NCBI GenBank assembly: GCA_963662155.1
Contig: OY759269.1
Location: 4,289,098-4,353,097, forward strand
Length of the DNA: 64,000 nt
Reading direction: 5' to 3'
Source of the DNA: Lamellibrachia columna
Lineage: Eukaryota; Annelida; Polychaeta; Sabellida; Siboglinidae
Every line of letters begins with the position of its first letter. Within the stretch, counting starts at the first letter, position 1. The position numbers and the translations under genes were made by a program. The notes beneath the pieces were generated by a model that did not search any database, was not told where the DNA came from, and saw only the letters and a program-made list of their open reading frames with translations. This document shows positions 35,213-47,719 of the stretch, piece after piece.

Positions 35213-35726
35213 ATTAAAGGTGCTTAATCAATTAGATTTTTTGCTAGTCTCATTTCAAATAAATTTTTATGAAAAACCAAACCTACCTAGTGTTCACTGC
35301 AACATGCTAGCTCGTTTGTGCAACTTTAGTATGTAGTTTTTGTGAAATCATCAGACAAACTATTAAATTAGTTAACACTTGTTCAAGCATTAACTGAAGC
35401 GAAAATAAAAATGCAGAAAAATCACGATTTTCTTCCTTGGTGAATTTTTTTTAACTTTGTCAAGTGATCGGAGAGAGGACACAAATCACACCCATGATCA
35501 GCATTGACCCACACAGTGTTCACCAAATTACCATTTTGGATATCCACTATTTTTGTCTTTACCAGATGTAGCGATGAAGTCAATTCTTTTGATTGTTTGA
35601 AAAAAATAGGCTTTTTTTTTATTAAATCAACTGAAGATGTTACATAAACTATTCACACACTACATATTTGGACACCAAAGAACCGGATTTTTGATAGGCT
35701 AAATCAGTTGAGGAAGCAGTTTTAAT
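35213..35726. mobile_element. MITE family B, full-length copy (514 bp)
   Basis: Imperfect terminal inverted repeats: left ATTAAAGGTGCTTAATCAAT, right (inverted) ATTAAAACTGCTTCCTCAAC. Related copies lie at 42.57-43.87, 47.72-48.06, 55.39-55.79, 36.84-37.15, 40.79-41.0 and 32.26 kb. No coding capacity. Confidence 0.75.
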
Positions 35727-36304
35727 CGTGATTATTGTTTTGCTGTAAACAATTCAGTTGAGAAGGAATCTACTGCATTCATTGCAAGTCTGCCAAGAAA
35801 TAGCTGATAAGTTTTTATGATGGTAACTTACATTAGCTTAGACTAGAGACAGAGGAATGTAGCTGGAGGGGTTTAGTGAACACCCTGTGTAGATGCCACC
35901 CTTTGGGATACCCTGTACAATACAAACTGTGGGTGGTTATGGTTAAGACACTGGACCGAAATAGCAGCATCTTCTTCAGGAAGGAGGTCAGCATGATTGA
36001 TAGGTTTTTCCTTAGATTATTGCACTCAATTTATGGAAAAATGCAAGTGCATGATTAACTGCACAGTTATTTCCCACCAGATTTTCTCTAGATGACGCAA
36101 CTACCCCCACAGCAACGCCATTGCCTGCTGTTCTCATAGCAAATAAAACTCCTGGCTTTGTATGATTATATCAGGACAAGCTGTGCAACCTGTCACACTA
36201 CGATGTAGTGACACTGTAAAGTATGCTAATTACAATATTTTCCACCTGCTTACGTAGGTAAATTATACTACGCAGTATCCAGTCCATGGGACTACTAAAA
36301 TCGT

Positions 36305-36440
36305 ATTCATTTATACAGCTGAATGAACTAAGACAAGGTGGAGCGAACGGACTTGCCCAAGTTTTGAAACAGGTGAACTCAAACCTTGGTCGTCTCGACT
36401 GACAGTCTGGTGTTCTAACCTTAGAGCCACTGTGCCCTAC
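36305..36440 (-). repeat. tRNA-derived SINE copy
   Basis: The head on the minus strand reads GGGCACAGTGGCTCTAAGGT then a B-box-like GGTTTGAGTTC. The body TTCGTTCA/CAGCTGAATGAACT is as at 62.1 kb. Confidence 0.65.
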
Positions 36441-36839
36441 TTAGCAGGTAGATGAACATACCTCCACCTGTAGTTTCACGGCACCGCCAGTGAATGCTGC
36501 ATAAACTGTCTATGTGAACCAACTGTCCAATTTACCTTTGTGTTTATCTATTTATGTACTGCGCATCTGACACCTGCAATAAACCTGTGTGCATAATTAT
36601 GACATAAACAACAATGCACAATGTTATCCAAAGTACTTAAATAATACTATTAATGTTGGCTTACAATATTAATGTCTAATATAGCTAATATTGTTGTGTT
36701 GCCATCTTTTGTTTATATAATTAGATCACACATTTAATATGATTTAGAAACACATTCAGAAGATGGTAATAGGTCTTGGCAAAAGAATTATTAATTTTAT
36801 TTGAAGCAATCCCTTGAACTAATTTTTTTATCAATAACT

Positions 36840-37150
36840 AGAAAGAAATGTACATAATGTTTTTAAAACATCTTCCTCAATTGCCCATTGTGAATCATGT
36901 TTGAAAGAATTGATTTTGGTCATTAGATTGGGTAACTTACGAAAAATGTAGTAGTTTGTCCGATGTAAATAAATATTTGTCAAACAAATTTATACATTTG
37001 AGCTAGCATGTCGTCGTAGTTAATACTAGGTAGATTCAGGTTTTTTTACATAAAGTGGAGACGTTGTTTCTGCATTATGCACCAGGAGGCACGAAGAGGA
37101 TTAAGTAATAAATTTTTGTGTGAACTGGGTCTGAAACGAGTTTGAAAAAC
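36840..37150. repeat. MITE family B, degraded reverse-oriented copy
   Basis: ATCTTCCTCAATTG, GAGCTAGCATGTCGTCGTAG and TTTGTCCGATG correspond to blocks of the 35.2 kb copy read in reverse. Confidence 0.5.
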
Positions 37151-38209
37151 AATTTAGGAGGGACTTTTAATTACTTGTTGGTAATGATAAGACTGAAGGT
37201 GCAGGTCTATGCTTAGTGTCGATGAATAGGCAGGTCGATGAAACTAACTCGGCGAAATAGAGGAGTGAAAAAAATAAAATTAAGGACCTTTAATTTATAC
37301 GCAACTAGCTGAGTGCTTTGGGAGAAAGGGCAGCTACAGCAAGAGTGTACAACTCCTTGCAGTCCCCAGTCAAGTTTTGGTAGGGCAACGCCAATAACTA
37401 CTTCGTGCCCCAAAAATCATATACAACTGCGATTTCGTGAAACCGTATGATGGAACTCATGTGGATGTTTGATGTAGAAAACATGTATAGCGCTGCTAAC
37501 AATTGTAAATCACTATGAACTCTTATTGTTCAGAGTTATGTCATCTACGTTAAACATCCACATACCGGGGTAGGTAATATCCCGCATCTCTCGGGGAAAT
37601 TTTTTTATGTTTCAATTTACAAACCATCCCCATGGCCCCCTGACAATAAAAAAATGTCAGTCCCATACATGCAAAACTGCCAGTGGTGTGAAGGAACATA
37701 CAGAGACACAACCACAAGCTACTTTATACTGTGGTTGATCGTTGTTTTTCTTGTGTTTCCAAGCAAACACACACACAAAATAACAATCAAATGAACGATA
37801 AGAAGTCAATCAACAAGTACACACAGATTTGATCTCATTTCGTGAAAAAACCACGGAAGTTACAACGACTTGAAAATGCACAATTTTCCATGATCTGACT
37901 GCTGAGACAGGACGGTACACAGGCTGCCGGTACCTATTAGTACAGTCTGTATAAAATATTGCCCAAACGTTTTTGGATAACATATCACACAATCTACATA
38001 AATGCCACACCATCTGGGATGATATTTAGCATGAATCATTGGTGCACCAGTACATCAACCCAGCACAGATGGGAGCTGCTTGGGAGTACAGATGGGACAG
38101 CTGCAGGGGAAAATATAGCCTTCCAGGAATCACACTGAGATGCACAAGCCTAAGGCATATATTAGCTATACACTAAAACATTAAGTGTCAGCTGTCATTT
38201 AGCAAAGCA

Positions 38210-38660
38210 CTGAAAGCAATGTACTGGAATAATCAGGATCGGGGTCAATTATAAAATGTTTAATTACTTACATTTACAAGTCGTGTAATTGAAATTGTAA
38301 CTGATTGTTTCAGAAGACTAAACATAGTAACTGAGTTTTATTAGGCTGTATGATTGTATTTGACCATTGTTATTTGTAATTGAACCCATGCTGGCAACAA
38401 GAAATAATGTAAGACTTTACCTAAAACCATGTCTACAAATGAGCAATAGTGGAACATGCAATCGTTTAATAAAACAATGTAGTTGAACTCAACCTATAAA
38501 GAACTATTGCAATTCGCCCTTTATTGTAATAAATTTTTGAAGTGCCCTAATTGTAACTAATCTTGTTGATTTGTTGAAATGTTGTAATTATAACTGAACT
38601 TTTACAAGGCTGTGTAACTGCACTTGACCACTGTAATCGAACCCAAACATGTTGGTTATA
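38210..38660. repeat. Interspersed repeat with AATTGTAACTG motifs
   Basis: It begins near CAGGATCGGGGTCAATTATA and has repeated TTGTAATTGAACCCA-type blocks in both orientations. A second, shorter copy lies at 13.2 kb. Confidence 0.45.
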
Positions 38661-39644
38661 TCAAAACACTAAGCTCTAGTTGTCATTTAGCAAAACAGTT
38701 CACAGAATATGCACACTGCGTATCCAAGCCTGTTATTTACAGGAAAGTATCAGTGATAAGCTCAAACATTAATGTTCAATCACATAGACCTATCTACAAG
38801 ATAAAGATATTACTAAGCTGGTAGCCAAACAAATGTATAAGCCAGGTGGCGTGAAATGGACACGGCTCATAATAAATCATGCACTTGGTATATGAAATCA
38901 TTGACAGATAATATTAATAATGGCCAGATAATATACAAAATGCAATGCGTTGTAATCAATGTTCATTCAGGCTTGTATTTGAGCGTCACTTCAAAATGCT
39001 AATCAATTGATTTATGAAACAATAGATGTCCATTCAAATATTAGAACCTTTATCAGTAGTATTTCAGCCATATTTTAGGCAACAGGCGTCCCTCCAATTT
39101 TTTTGGGAAAGGCAAAGCTATATATACAAACAAAAATAACTACAGGTTGGCAACGATCAAATGATTTTGCATTACATTTTTCTTCCTGGAAAGGCAAATG
39201 CATAATTCTCCCATCCTAAATTAACAAATCTGTCTTTACCCTAAAAAATAGCTGATTATTTCACATGGAATGTATGCTATTTGCACGGTCGCCAATACAA
39301 ATCATTTGAAATTTTGACAGCATCCCCAGAACGTCAATAACCCAAATACTATGTAAATTGGGTATTGAATGACGTCAAACGAGTTTTGCAAGTTGGTTCC
39401 ACTTCTATATACACTCCGTATGAAATCTGACACCTTAGCCTAACTGTTTTTTGTAGTATCAGTTTCATTTCCAAATATACATAACATGTCATTTGAACAT
39501 TCCTGAAATATAGACGACCTGACGGGTTATAATAAAATATAAAAATAGGTAATTTTCGCTTTAAAATAAATTATGAAAATTGCCCAGAATTTAAATTTGT
39601 CATAATGAATATATTGGTAATAATACTGAATAATGTTATAGTAC

Positions 39645-39678
39645 ATGTAGGTAGATAGGTAGGTAGGTAGGTAGGTAT
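39645..39678. repeat. (GTAG)n microsatellite
   Basis: About eight tetranucleotides of GTAG. Confidence 0.9.
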
Positions 39679-39960
39679 GCATTGCATTTGCATTCTAGAT
39701 TATTGGACCAAGGCTTGAACCCAGAACCGCTGGAGTAAAGATACAATCTAGTATTCCATTTACTATAAAAACAAGCAGAACTGGTACAACTTGAGTCTTG
39801 ATATCACTCCACAATCTGATGACAAATATTCCCCTAGGGGAGGTCCAACATAAGAATGTACCAAGGTATTAGTCTTGATCAGCTACTGGCTTCCTTGTTC
39901 AATCTGGAGCATGTTGCGCAGGAAGGCACTCATTTTCTCACTGACTCCCTCTCCCAAGGT

Positions 39961-40746
39961 CAGGGTTAAAAAAATAATGATTTTTTAAAAAATCGGATTT
40001 TTTAAATTTAAATCAGATTTTTTTAATTTTTGGAAATCTGGTATATAGACATTTATATAGATGTTTATATTTATAAACTCTTTCAAACATGTTCTATTCA
40101 AATCGATTTGGGTACTTGTCTTAACAGAAGGTACATGATTTTTTTTATATAAAATTATATAATTATAACATACTGTAGTTTGATTTACCACAGCAACAAA
40201 ACTGTCATTTTAAAATACATGTATAATAATAATATATTTTATTTGATATAGCGCCAGATCAAATTTTAAATTGTTCGTGGCACTCATTGGGGCGAATGGA
40301 CCCATTAGACAATGTCCACAAGGCCTCACCCACTGTAGTTGCATAATCTGTCTTGGAAATGAAAGCCTGCTGGTAATCTGTGGCTGTAGCCCTGATAATT
40401 ATTGCTGAGAGGGTGGATTAGCACCTGTCCAGGGCTCTACCTATTCTAAGGGTCTCTAACCAGACTGCAAACTGGTACAGTATTAGTCTGTAGCCCAGAC
40501 TGTCTCACTCGAGTCAACATACTGAATTTGTAACAACTAGCACAAGCTCTAAGTGGACTTTAACTCAGGGCTTCCGACTTGAAAAGATACTTCCTCTGGA
40601 AGACAAGTTTGTGTGGCTTCACTGCATTCAGAAAGGGAATATTTCAAATTTACACAAAACTTTGGAAATAAAAAATCATAAATCAATTATTTTTTGGAGT
40701 TATTAAAATCATGATTTAAATCAATGATTTAAATCAAACAACTCTG
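39961..40746. mobile_element. hAT-like non-autonomous element with perfect 8-bp target duplication
   Basis: Ends are CAGGGTT and AACTCTG, with subterminal GATTTAAATCA repeats at both ends. CCCAAGGT is present exactly at 39953-39960 and 40747-40754. It is 786 bp long with no transposase frame. Confidence 0.85.
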
Positions 40747-40789
40747 CCCAAGGTGTGAAAGCTCTTCTTGGTTTAAACTTGTTTTTGCG

Positions 40790-41690
40790 AAAGATCAAAC
40801 CTATCTAATATCCACTACGACATGCTAGCTCATTTGTGCAAATGTATAGTTTTTATGAAATAATACGACAAATTTTAAATTATTCTTGACTGGGTCTGGT
40901 CGAAATTACAAACGTGACTCCACCTTTATCTGCTATGACAAGGCTCAAAAGTCAATTCCTTCAATGATTTTAACAAAAGTATGCCATCTTCTATTAAGCT
41001 GACTACATGTGTTACTTAAACAATTCTTTCAATGATTTTAACAAAAGTATGCCATCTTCTATTAAGCTGACTACATGTGTTACTTAAACAATTATTTCAA
41101 TGATTTTAACAAAAGTATGCCATCTTCTATTAAGCTGACTACACGTGTTACTTAAACAATTCTTTCAATGATTTTAACAAAAGTATGCCATCTTCTATTA
41201 AGCTGACTACACGTGTTACTTAAACAATTCTTTCAATGATTTTAACAAAAGTATGCCATCATCTATTAAGCTGACTACACGTGTTACTTAAACAATTCTT
41301 TCAATGATTTTAACAGAAGTATGCCATCATCTATTAAGCTGACTACACGTGTTACTTAAACAATTCTTTCAATGATTTTAACAGAAGTATGCCATCATCT
41401 ATTAAGCTGACTACACGTGTTACTTAAACAATTCTTTCAATGATTTTAACAAAAGTATGCCATAATCTATTAAGCTGACTACACGTGTTACTTAAACAAT
41501 TCTTTCAATGATTTTAACAAAAGTATGCCATCTTCTATTAAGCTGACTACACGTGTTACTTAAACAATTCTTTCAATGATTTTAACAAAAGTATGCCATC
41601 TTCTATTAAGCTGACTACACGTGTTACTTATACTGTTCACACATATTTGAACAACAATGAACCCAAATGAGGTTGTCACTTTTAACGCAT
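40790..41690. repeat. MITE family B copy with internal 68-bp expansion
   Basis: The start (AACCTATCTAATATCCACTA, ATGCTAGCTCATTTGTGCAA) matches the 35.3 kb block, after which one internal segment is amplified. Confidence 0.6.
40955..41635. repeat. 68-bp minisatellite, about 10 units
   Basis: The unit includes TTTCAATGATTTTAACAAAA, GTATGCCATCTTCTATTAAG and CTGACTACACGTGTTACTTA. Spacing is exactly 68 bp. Confidence 0.96.
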
Positions 41691-42631
41691 TCATATTCTC
41701 TGAACTAAAAATTGTGGTGTATTGTTTAAACTTAGTAGTGTGTTAGAAACAGCTCACGGAAAGTTCAGAAACTCTTTCTATCTGCTCTAGCAAGAGCTGG
41801 GTGGGATGTTATAACATTATGTCTACCAATAGTATGTGTACCAAATACAAATAAACCAGAACTAACTAACATGTTCCTTTATTAGCCAAATGTGAGATAT
41901 TTTATTATTTTGTTTCCAAAATCCCTTTTGTCGACTGTGGTGAAACTGTGGAGAGACATTAGGTTGCAACTGTTCCTTTTGCTTTTATAGTAACCACAGT
42001 GTAGATTGTATCATTGATTATGGCTCCATGCCTACATACATGTTATTGCTGCCAAATGAGTGCCTACTCAATCACAAAGTATTGAATCTTGCTATCATGA
42101 ACAAGGCACGAGTTAACCCTTTCAGATAGTCCTTGAACAGTCCACATAGTCCAAATTTCTCTAAAAGTTTGGTGTCTGATAATTAGAGTACTGGCGATTC
42201 CTGAAGTATCCACCAGGGGTTGATGCCGACAGAAGCTGAACCACTGGTGACACAATGTATCAATACAAAGGGTAGTGGTATTAATACATCAAATCATTTC
42301 CACACTTGCTAGTTCCAATATATGCATCCATGACAGAATTTGAAAATATGGTGTCACAAAGATCTGCTGTGAGCCACTTGACTTCTACATTACCCAGACT
42401 CAGGTCATACCACTGTGTCAAGAGCACTTGGAAGTGAACAGAACCTTAATATAACTTACATTAAGAGTTGCAACATTCCTTCATTATATCAGTGGAATTA
42501 ACTTTGCACTAGCTCCATCCTCCGGTTAGTTGCAGTACCACATACGACCTAATAGAAGATTTTTCATATCACGTTTAAAGCTGCTTCCTCAAATGGCTCA
42601 CTTATGTCCAGATGTGCAGTGACTAGTTTAA

Positions 42632-43444
42632 AGTGAAACCAAAGGCATTGTTTTGGGCCTTTGCCCCTAAAAACTAACCATTTGCAACTATAATCAGGAA
42701 TATCATGTAAGTGATTAACTGGGAATATGTTCTACACGTGCGAAATTCTGGTGTTATGTAATTTTTCATGGAGGATGACATGTTCATCAGTGTTTGCAAT
42801 TTAGAACAATCAGCGGCGAGCAGCCCCTTAACCCCCGACACGGCTGTGACGTAGGATGTGCATGTCGCATGCATTTTTAACGGTCGAGGTGTGTGGTTAC
42901 ATTTTTATTTGCTTTTATATTGGACTGACATGCAACAAAAATTATTACAATGCCGTACTGTGCAGCATTCGGATGTCAGCGTCATTCAGGGAAGTATAGA
43001 GAGTTGTCCTTAAAGTCTGTAGCGGTACAGACAATGTTCCAGCATGCACCTCAGCCAAAGGTTTCGACAACATGCAAACACTCGATTAAGAGAACTGTCA
43101 AATCGGAACAGGAGGAGGTTAGTAAATAATGAATGCACGGACTATCTTGCCAAACAAGTTGATTTAGATGCAAACAGCATGTCCAAATGAACTTATTGGC
43201 AAGTATGTAACTAAAATCATCTACGATCAGGCATTTAAAGTTGGAGTTGTGGGAAACCTAATCAGCACTCTTGACGTAGGATTCTGAACAAATCTGGCAC
43301 TGCCCATGCAAAAAAGATTTTTGGTGTTCAACGAGTTACATTTAGTTAACCACTTGCGTGATACTTTTTATTATAGTTGCAAATGGTTAATTTTCAAGTA
43401 CTCTTATAGATGCAAAAGCCCAAAAAAATGCCTTTGGTTTCACT
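42632..43444. mobile_element. TTAA-flanked transposon, family member B (Kolobok-like)
   Basis: Long terminal inverted repeats start AGTGAAACCAAAGGCATT and run 60-75 bp to AACCATTTGCAACTATAAT, with one short indel. TTAA lies at 42628-42631 and 43445-43448. It contains a THAP-like short frame. It is 813 bp long and related to 5738-6301. Confidence 0.78.
42950..43129 (+). pseudogene. THAP-domain-like transposase start, truncated (59 codons)
   Basis: The frame begins MPYCAAFGCQRHSGKYRELS. The MPxCAAxGC start with CX4C is typical of THAP zinc fingers. A later TCKH could stand for the second Cys/His pair, but the AVPTF-like end and the catalytic domain are missing and the frame stops after 59 codons. 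It is probably a remnant of the parent transposase. THAP plus TTAA target sites is a known Kolobok combination. Confidence 0.5.
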
Positions 43445-44886
43445 TTAAGTAATGTGCGCAGTCTGTTTAATAAAAATGTCTATTTTTGTTCAAATAATCG
43501 AAAGAATTTACTTTAGTCGTTAGATCTGGTAAGGATCAAAATATTAAATATCCAAAATGGTAAACACTGTGTGTGTCAATGCTGATCATGGGCGTGACCT
43601 CCATCCTCTCGCCGATCACATGACAAAGTTATAAAATTTCACCAAGGAAGAAAATCATGATTTTTCTGCATTTCAATTTTCACTTCAGTTAATGCTTGAG
43701 CAAGCATTAAGTAATTTAATAATTTGTCTGATGATTTCACAAAAACTACACACAAAAGTTGCACAAACGAGCTAGCATGTTGCAGTGGATACTAGATTAG
43801 TTTGGTTTTTTGCTAAATTAATTTGAAATGAGACTAAAAAAAATCAAATTGATTAAGCACCTTTAATCATACGATAATAATAGAAAAAACATATAATGTT
43901 CGATTGTCAACACAAACAATTCCAACCAAACTTTACTATGAATACCATATCACAAGAAATCTGAATTGATTAATTAACTCTTCATTGTCATAACATAAAT
44001 AGCCATGCGCTGTGGTTCACTTACTGGAGAGTATTGTTTGAAACCATGTATAACTTTGTCTATCCCAACTACGACTTTTTGTGTAGTTATAGGCATAGGC
44101 CTATCGAATTTTCTCAGAAACCGACAGTGATTTTGAGGGTTCCCAACAGAGGATGGATTAAAAAAAAATATTTTGCACATAGATACGCTCTCGAATATGA
44201 TATAAATGGCAGTCCAAGAATAACTGTTTTGAAATAGTGTTTTGTTACCTGAAAAATAAATAAATGCTATACACATCTTGTGCTTGTGTGGTCACTAATA
44301 GACACTACTAATATAACAAGTATTCAAGTTGAAAAATGCAATCAATTTAGCTGTCGTTCTTTTAAAGTGAAGAAAAAATGGTGGAATGTATGGTGATTTT
44401 TTTCATTACCTTATTTTATAAAATATACCATAACTTTGTAATGGATAATAATTTTCTTACCATTTCAATCAGAACTTAATTCTGAAGGTTGCATTCACTG
44501 ATATTTGTGGTTAAAAAATAATTAATCATTGTCATTATGGCTTCTGAAGTCGACTAAAGTTTTATATTTAATTTTTTCAATGAACTCAATTATTTAAAAT
44601 ATGTATATATATGGTAACATTAAAATGGACCTACATTTATAAAATTCACACCATTCAAAAGATAATTTAATTAGCTTTCATTTCTTATATAGTTTATGGT
44701 ACATGCTAACACATAAAGCATAACAAATACAACATGAACAAGGAATGCTCAGACAAAAAACATGAAATTGGTGCGAAAGCAAATTTGCTTGGGAACTAGG
44801 AGGTTTATTTTGGACAGGCATCTGGGATAAAAAGAGTTAAGATTGATTAGGTGATTACACACTGACTGGAAAGAATGCATGTTGAC

Positions 44887-44938
44887 ACATGTTATACTCA
44901 GATTATTATCACCCATGAATAATCTAAGTATAACATGT
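44887..44938. repeat. 21-bp inverted repeat, 10-nt loop
   Basis: ACATGTTATACTCAGATTATT pairs with its near-complement at 44918-44938 (one mismatch). Confidence 0.9.
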
Positions 44939-45261
44939 TTTCTATAACTTTAGATGTTATCCTCAATGTGCTGTCAATTAAACTACTTCACACATGTAAA
45001 ACTATGCTAAAGGTCAAGCGTACAGGTCGTATTTCGCAAGTGCTACTGAGGGACACCAAGTACATGCATAATTTAAAAACAATTCCCTGTTAACTTGTTT
45101 CTAAACCACAGGCCACAGCCAAGAAAATTCAGTAGTTTGTTTTAAATGTGTCATTTACTATTCACTGTGCATTTAGCATACCAAAGTACTTATGATTGTT
45201 GGTGTGTAATGGGTGTAATACACACACAGTGACACACATATACATATAATTGACAAATTAT

Positions 45262-45415
45262 TGTATGTATCTATGTATGTATCTATGTATGTATGTATGT
45301 ATGTATGTATGTATGTATGTATGTATGTATGTATGTATGTATGTATGTATGTATGTATACATATATACATACATACATATAGATACATATATATATACAT
45401 ACATACATATAATTT
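45262..45415. repeat. (ATGT)n microsatellite with flanking ACAT run
   Basis: About 22 ATGT units, then ATAC/ATAT repeats, forming a partial inverted structure. Confidence 0.96.
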
Positions 45416-45825
45416 ACATACTATTGTTACACAGCTTTAGATGTCTAAAAAGTCATTTTTGTGTAATAGTTAAACAGAAAATGTTGCTAAATTTTGTGGC
45501 TACTGCAGTAGCTCAAATGTCCAAACCAACTTCAAGATTGACCCTTGGGCTACCACAATTATATAACAACTGACCTGTTGTTTGGCTCTGCTATAGACAC
45601 ATATCCTGTGGCTATCACTGGACTGTTGATAGTTCCTTTTGCTATCACTGGACAGTTGATAGAATCAAACTGACAAGTTGACCAAGTTGTTTAGAGTTGA
45701 CAACCAATCAATCAGGAAATGCTTGCCATTAAATACTTCCTCCATATATGTATAGCTGCTCAATCATACATAGAAACTGAAAAAGTTACAAACGAGATCA
45801 AGTCAACAATAACCAGGTTATACTA

Positions 45826-46619
45826 CTGTCGAGTGCCAAATAATCGTATAGGTGAAATAACAGTATAGGGTGGCAAATCGTTAAAATTTAATAAGAGTAT
45901 AGTGCTGAATAACAATATAGGGGGCAAATTGTTCAAAACGAATAACAGTATAGTGCGAAAAAGTCACTAGTACATTTCTCTTTCCTTAGCGCCAGTGCAA
46001 GATTGTTTGACTCGACGTGCAGGCGTCTTTAGTAAACTACGCCGATCGCCATATATTTTGTTTTTTTCCTGCCGAATATGCCTAAACTTTGTGCATATTC
46101 GCATTGCATCACAGCAGATATAGTAACTGCGTTTTATATCTGTGAAAAAGGGAATTTTCCGTTTTGAAATGAACATTAAAGTTTTATTTAATTGAATATA
46201 CAATCCCGTTTCAGAGGAAACCACCGCCAACCAGTTATGGCCGATTTGAGGCTCTGCGCACGGTGGCCATTTATGGTCGGTTTATGCGGTGATAATGGCG
46301 TTTTGACTAATAATATACCAGGTCGAGTTCCCAAGAACTAAGGTTCCGACTGATTCACCTAATCATAGAAATCTGATGGCCTAACGCTTCGGGATAAAAA
46401 ACGGAATTCAGCTAAATTTATGACTATCGTTCGAATAGATGACAGCTTGGCCATCAGAGGGAGTCACATGCAGATCCAGAATTAGCCACGATTATCGGAG
46501 AATATAGGCCAGCACAAATGTCTAAATCTAATAACCGTATAGTGCCAAATAAGGTGCATAGGGTGGCATTTTTCATCAAATAAATAAGCGTATAGGGACG
46601 CTTATTTGGCATTCAAGAG
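45826..46619. mobile_element. TIR element with subterminal AATAACxGTATAG repeats
   Basis: The left end CTGTCGAGTGCCAAATAATC and inverted right end CTCTTGAATGCCAAATAAGC are flanked by TA (45824-45825, 46620-46621). GTATAG motifs recur about seven times near both ends. It is 794 bp long; the superfamily is not recognised. Confidence 0.65.
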
Positions 46620-47475
46620 TAGGTAGCATTTAGACACCAAAGCAAGTGTACAACAACACAAGTAAATATTGTTCTTGTACCCAAACTGTTTCAAGTGATA
46701 TATCAAGTCATCAACTTCGTGTAGGGGAGGGTGTAGGATGACACCAAACAACTGGTATACATGTGAAAGAAACACTTAACTTTGACAAGACAAACCTGTA
46801 GAATATTCAGTAGAAATGTGTGTGCCACGGAACTATCTTTCATGTGTGTCCGCGTGTATATGCCAAATTTATAACCAGAAATGTCAGAATATGAACATCG
46901 ACGACTATACTAAGCAATGCACTTGGACGTAATAACATGACACCGGACGTATGCTGCGACAAAGTGTTGACGCATCGTTCGCACCCTTAAATTCCACGGC
47001 TCAATAAGACGTAAGTCAAATCGTCACCGTCGTGCCTGATTCATAGCATAAACCCAGTCAGTGTCGTAACGTAAGCCATGGTCTATCTCCGGAAGTATTA
47101 AAACGATTTAAATATCAAATTCGCTAGCCTAGTGTAGTAGAGTCGTGACGGTGCCCCACCCCCATGATTTCATGTAGTTAACTCGGACAGAACGAGAAAA
47201 CTATTCAACAAAATATATTTAATTGTCACTTAAAACACCGCACCATGCATCTGTTTGTGAGGCGGTAGATGACAGATAGTTTTACAGACATCAATATATT
47301 GATTAGAACAACGATGCGGGCCGGTGTCACCGTCCACACCGACCGACGACCACACTTCACAGTCGCACGACAATCACCCGAGCTCTGTCCGAGTCGCGGT
47401 TTGTGTGACAGGTTCCCCAGCGCCAGATTCAGTAACAAACGAGTATAGCAAATGGTCAAATGTCGACATACTTAC

Positions 47476-47600
47476 CCATTAAAATCCAGCGTAATATTGC
47501 ATTTACGCGAAACACTGCAGGTTCCGAACAAAGCCTAGCATCAACATACGAAACGAAGCCAATGCTTAAGCGGCCACGCAAAATGGCGGAATGCCGGGTA
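47476..47600 (-). promoter_or_regulatory. Candidate Myo18 5'-untranslated exon and promoter
   Basis: On the minus strand a strong donor, AATGG|GTAAGTATG, ends a CpG-richer stretch that contains AAAATGGCGG (the complement of a YY1-type start-site motif) near 47580. The whole 47.2-47.7 kb interval is visibly richer in CG dinucleotides than its surroundings. Myo18 coding exon 1 has an acceptor just before its ATG, so an upstream non-coding exon must exist; this is the best candidate seen, 17 kb upstream. It is inferred, with no transcript evidence. Confidence 0.3.
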
Positions 47601-47719
47601 GCCGTCAACGACCTTCACCTCCGACCTATTTTTTTACGACTACGCTACGCAATCGAGCACATGTAAACATACACACGTGCTCCGTTTGTCAAGATCTGCA
47701 CTTCCCACAGAGTTACACC

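Larger units (their letters stand above)
42573..43867. mobile_element. MITE family B copy, interrupted by a nested transposon
   Basis: The left end GTTTAAAGCTGCTTCCTC and right end ATTGATTAAGCACCTTTAAT are family B termini. Removing 42632-43444 and one TTAA leaves about 480 bp, in line with the 514-bp full copy. Confidence 0.75.
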
